From assembly GCA_963695405.1 (NCBI GenBank), contig CAVOGJ010000002.1, positions 62,001 through 126,000 on the forward strand: a stretch of DNA of 64,000 nucleotides, written 5' to 3'. This document shows positions 62,437 to 64,000 of the stretch, piece after piece. The notes below the pieces were generated by a model that was not told where the DNA came from, searched no databases, and was given only the letters and a program-made list of their open reading frames with translations. Made by a program: the position numbers and the translations under genes. This DNA is from CAVOGJ01 sp963695405 (GTDB lineage: Bacteria > Planctomycetota > Planctomycetia > Pirellulales > Pirellulaceae). Numbering within the stretch: the stretch's first letter is position 1; each line of letters begins with the position of its first letter.

Positions 62437-63876
62437 CTAATCCACGGTGTGCACCACGAGTAAATTATGGGCTCCCTTGGCAACGCCGCTGCCGGTGACC
62501 ACCACCGCGCAGTCGCCATGTGAGAGTACTCCGTCTTGTTCGCCCCAGCCGCGGACGAAATCCCAAAGCTTGAGTCGATCGTCAAGTGGGCAGCCGGCCA
62601 GCGGCGTAACACCCCAATAGAGCGTCATCTTGCGGAGCACGGCCGGATCACTGCTGACTGCGATTGTCCGCACAAAGTCTCGCTGGCTCGATTTGGTGAG
62701 GGCTGTCGCGCCGCTGCGAGTGGCGATCACCACCAGGGCGGCTTGCAGATGTTCCGCGATCTTCGCGGCTCCGTACACCACGGAGTGCGTAATTGGATGC
62801 GCGCCGGTTGTCGACCGGGCCGCCGGCGGTCGGGACGGTCTGCCCGACAGTCGGCGCTCGGTTGACAACATGATGCGGTTCATCATCTTGACTGTTTGCA
62901 ACGGGTACTCACCGATGGCCGTTTCGCCCGAAAGCATGCAGGCATCAGCTCCATCGAGGATTGCATTGGCAACATCACTGACTTCCGCACGCGTGGGCCG
63001 TGGCGATTGCTGCATACTATCCAGCATCTGCGTGGCGACAATCACTGGCTTTTGCAGGCGATTGCAGGTTTCAATGATTTCTTTTTGAATCACTGGCACA
63101 TCGGCTACATCAACTTCGACACCCAGGTCGCCACGAGCGACCATGACGCCGTCCGCGACTTCGACGATCGAATCGAGGTCATCGAGTGCCTCCGGTTTCT
63201 CAATCTTAGCAATGATCGGAGCTGAACTACCGTGGCCAGAAAGTAAGCCGCGCAATTCGACGAGTTCGTCGGGGCTGCGGACGAAACTGAGACTCACAAA
63301 ATCGGCACCGGTCGTGGCGGCCCACTTGGCCCATTCGCGATCCTTCTCGGTAAGCGCGGGCAGACTGACTTTGGCGCCTGGCAGATTGATTCCTTGCCGT
63401 GTTCGAATCGTACCTTCATGGACGACTTCGCATACCAGGCGATCGGGATACGATTCAATGACCACCATGTGGACGGTACCGTCTGCCAAGAGGACGTTGT
63501 CGCCGATCTTGAGTTCGTCGATCAGCCGCTCATAGTTGCACACCAATTGCCGGGGATCGTCGGCATGGTTTCCGCGAATGAACTCAAAAGTCGTTCCCTG
63601 TCCGCAGAGGACGATATCCCCTACCAATTCGCCGAGTCGAATCTTGGGGCCGGCCAGATCGACGAGGACACCCAGCGGCCGCGTGGTATCGCTCAGCTTC
63701 CGCACACGACGGTGAATTTCGTTGTGCTCGGCCAGCGTGCCGTGAGCCGTGTTGAGGCGAAAGACATCGACACCCGCATCGGCCATCCGCGCTAGCATCT
63801 CCGGCGAGTTGCAGGCCGGACCCACGGTGGCCACGATTTTGGAGCGGGCCCGCTGCTGAAGTGGTTCGGTGGGCAT
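62437..63876 (-). CDS. pyk: Pyruvate kinase
   Basis: 479 residues from the ATG at 63876 (MPTEPLQQRARSKIVATVGP). The last glycolytic enzyme, phosphoenolpyruvate to pyruvate. Motifs: VFRLNTAHGT, the B domain, the signature Lys in PIIAKIEKPEALDDLDSI, MVARGDLGVEV, and NRLQKPVIVATQMLDSM. The C-terminal domain ends GVAKGAHNLLVVHTVD. It is convergent with the aldo/keto reductase gene. Confidence 0.95.
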   Translation of the reverse strand: MPTEPLQQRARSKIVATVGPACNSPEMLARMADAGVDVFRLNTAHGTLAEHNEIHRRVRKLSDTTRPLGVLVDLAGPKIRLGELVGDIVLCGQGTTFEFIRGNHADDPRQLVCNYERLIDELKIGDNVLLADGTVHMVVIESYPDRLVCEVVHEGTIRTRQGINLPGAKVSLPALTEKDREWAKWAATTGADFVSLSFVRSPDELVELRGLLSGHGSSAPIIAKIEKPEALDDLDSIVEVADGVMVARGDLGVEVDVADVPVIQKEIIETCNRLQKPVIVATQMLDSMQQSPRPTRAEVSDVANAILDGADACMLSGETAIGEYPLQTVKMMNRIMLSTERRLSGRPSRPPAARSTTGAHPITHSVVYGAAKIAEHLQAALVVIATRSGATALTKSSQRDFVRTIAVSSDPAVLRKMTLYWGVTPLAGCPLDDRLKLWDFVRGWGEQDGVLSHGDCAVVVTGSGVAKGAHNLLVVHTVD

Positions 63877-64000
63877 GCGGGTGGATTCCTGGCAGAGGGC
63901 GCTTGTTGACCAGACTTCATGCGTCGAGTCAAAATAGCAACATCCAGTGAGCGACCGCAAGGTCGCCCCTCCATCTGAAGGCTTCCGTTGCTTTTTTGAA

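Noticed and set aside
1..64000. rRNA, tRNA, tmRNA, RNase P or SRP RNA genes
   Set aside because: I looked for their hallmark segments in the intergenic regions and saw none; a covariance-model scan would be decisive.

Overview
The window looks like a Planctomycetes chromosome segment (Pirellulales-like). The evidence is GC-rich DNA, a PEP-CTERM protein, planctomycete-style ECF sigma and anti-sigma genes, large lipoproteins of unknown function, and a respiratory cluster with a very large multiheme cytochrome c protein. This placement comes from gene content and style, not from a database search.

Layout. 1-2025 (+): tail of a Na+/H+ (Mrp/Mnh) antiporter operon, mnhD-E-F-G, with an apparent +1 frameshift in mnhF. 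2172-23716 (-): an 18-gene respiratory cluster. Read in its own direction it encodes a Rieske protein, cytochrome b6-like and subunit IV-like proteins, a 1644-residue octaheme c protein, two cupredoxin-like proteins, a diheme c lipoprotein, cytochrome oxidase subunits II and I, heme A synthase, heme O synthase, oxidase subunits III and IV, an ABC exporter pair, SCO, a DUF420 protein and a small CPTC membrane protein. It would encode a whole quinol-to-oxygen chain with its assembly factors. A perfect TTGTGA-N6-TCACAA operator lies upstream of the first gene. 24214-25506 (+): purD.

25.5-31.3 kb is an accessory zone. It holds a decayed ECF sigma gene, a RAYT-like transposase flanked by copies of a 14-bp motif, remnants of IS256-type and IS21 IstB genes, a PEP-CTERM protein, an intact IS5-family element and short dispersed hairpin repeats. 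31.3-41.4 kb (-): an ECF sigma / anti-sigma / PDZ operon ending in an intrinsic terminator, a HemN-like radical SAM protein, a PQQ-propeller protein, an Fe-alcohol dehydrogenase, an aldehyde dehydrogenase and a Cys/Met-type PLP enzyme. Four of these genes carry apparent frameshifts, so sequence error or recent decay must be considered. 41.5-50.3 kb (+): trpE, a small monooxygenase-fold protein, a 937-residue lipoprotein with an ABC ATPase, and an H-NOX gene coupled to an HNOBA-GGDEF-EAL gene (NO to c-di-GMP signalling). 50.5-64 kb: uvrB, a ComEA-like HhH protein, nadC, an STN/TPR envelope protein, rpsU, a 47-residue protein, an ABC1/UbiB kinase, typA, an aldo/keto reductase and pyruvate kinase.

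I found no rRNA, tRNA or CRISPR array. The most novel candidate is the respiratory cluster: the octaheme fusion protein, the tandem cupredoxins, the coiled-coil insertion in subunit III and the repeat-bearing Rieske N-terminus all depart from textbook complexes.
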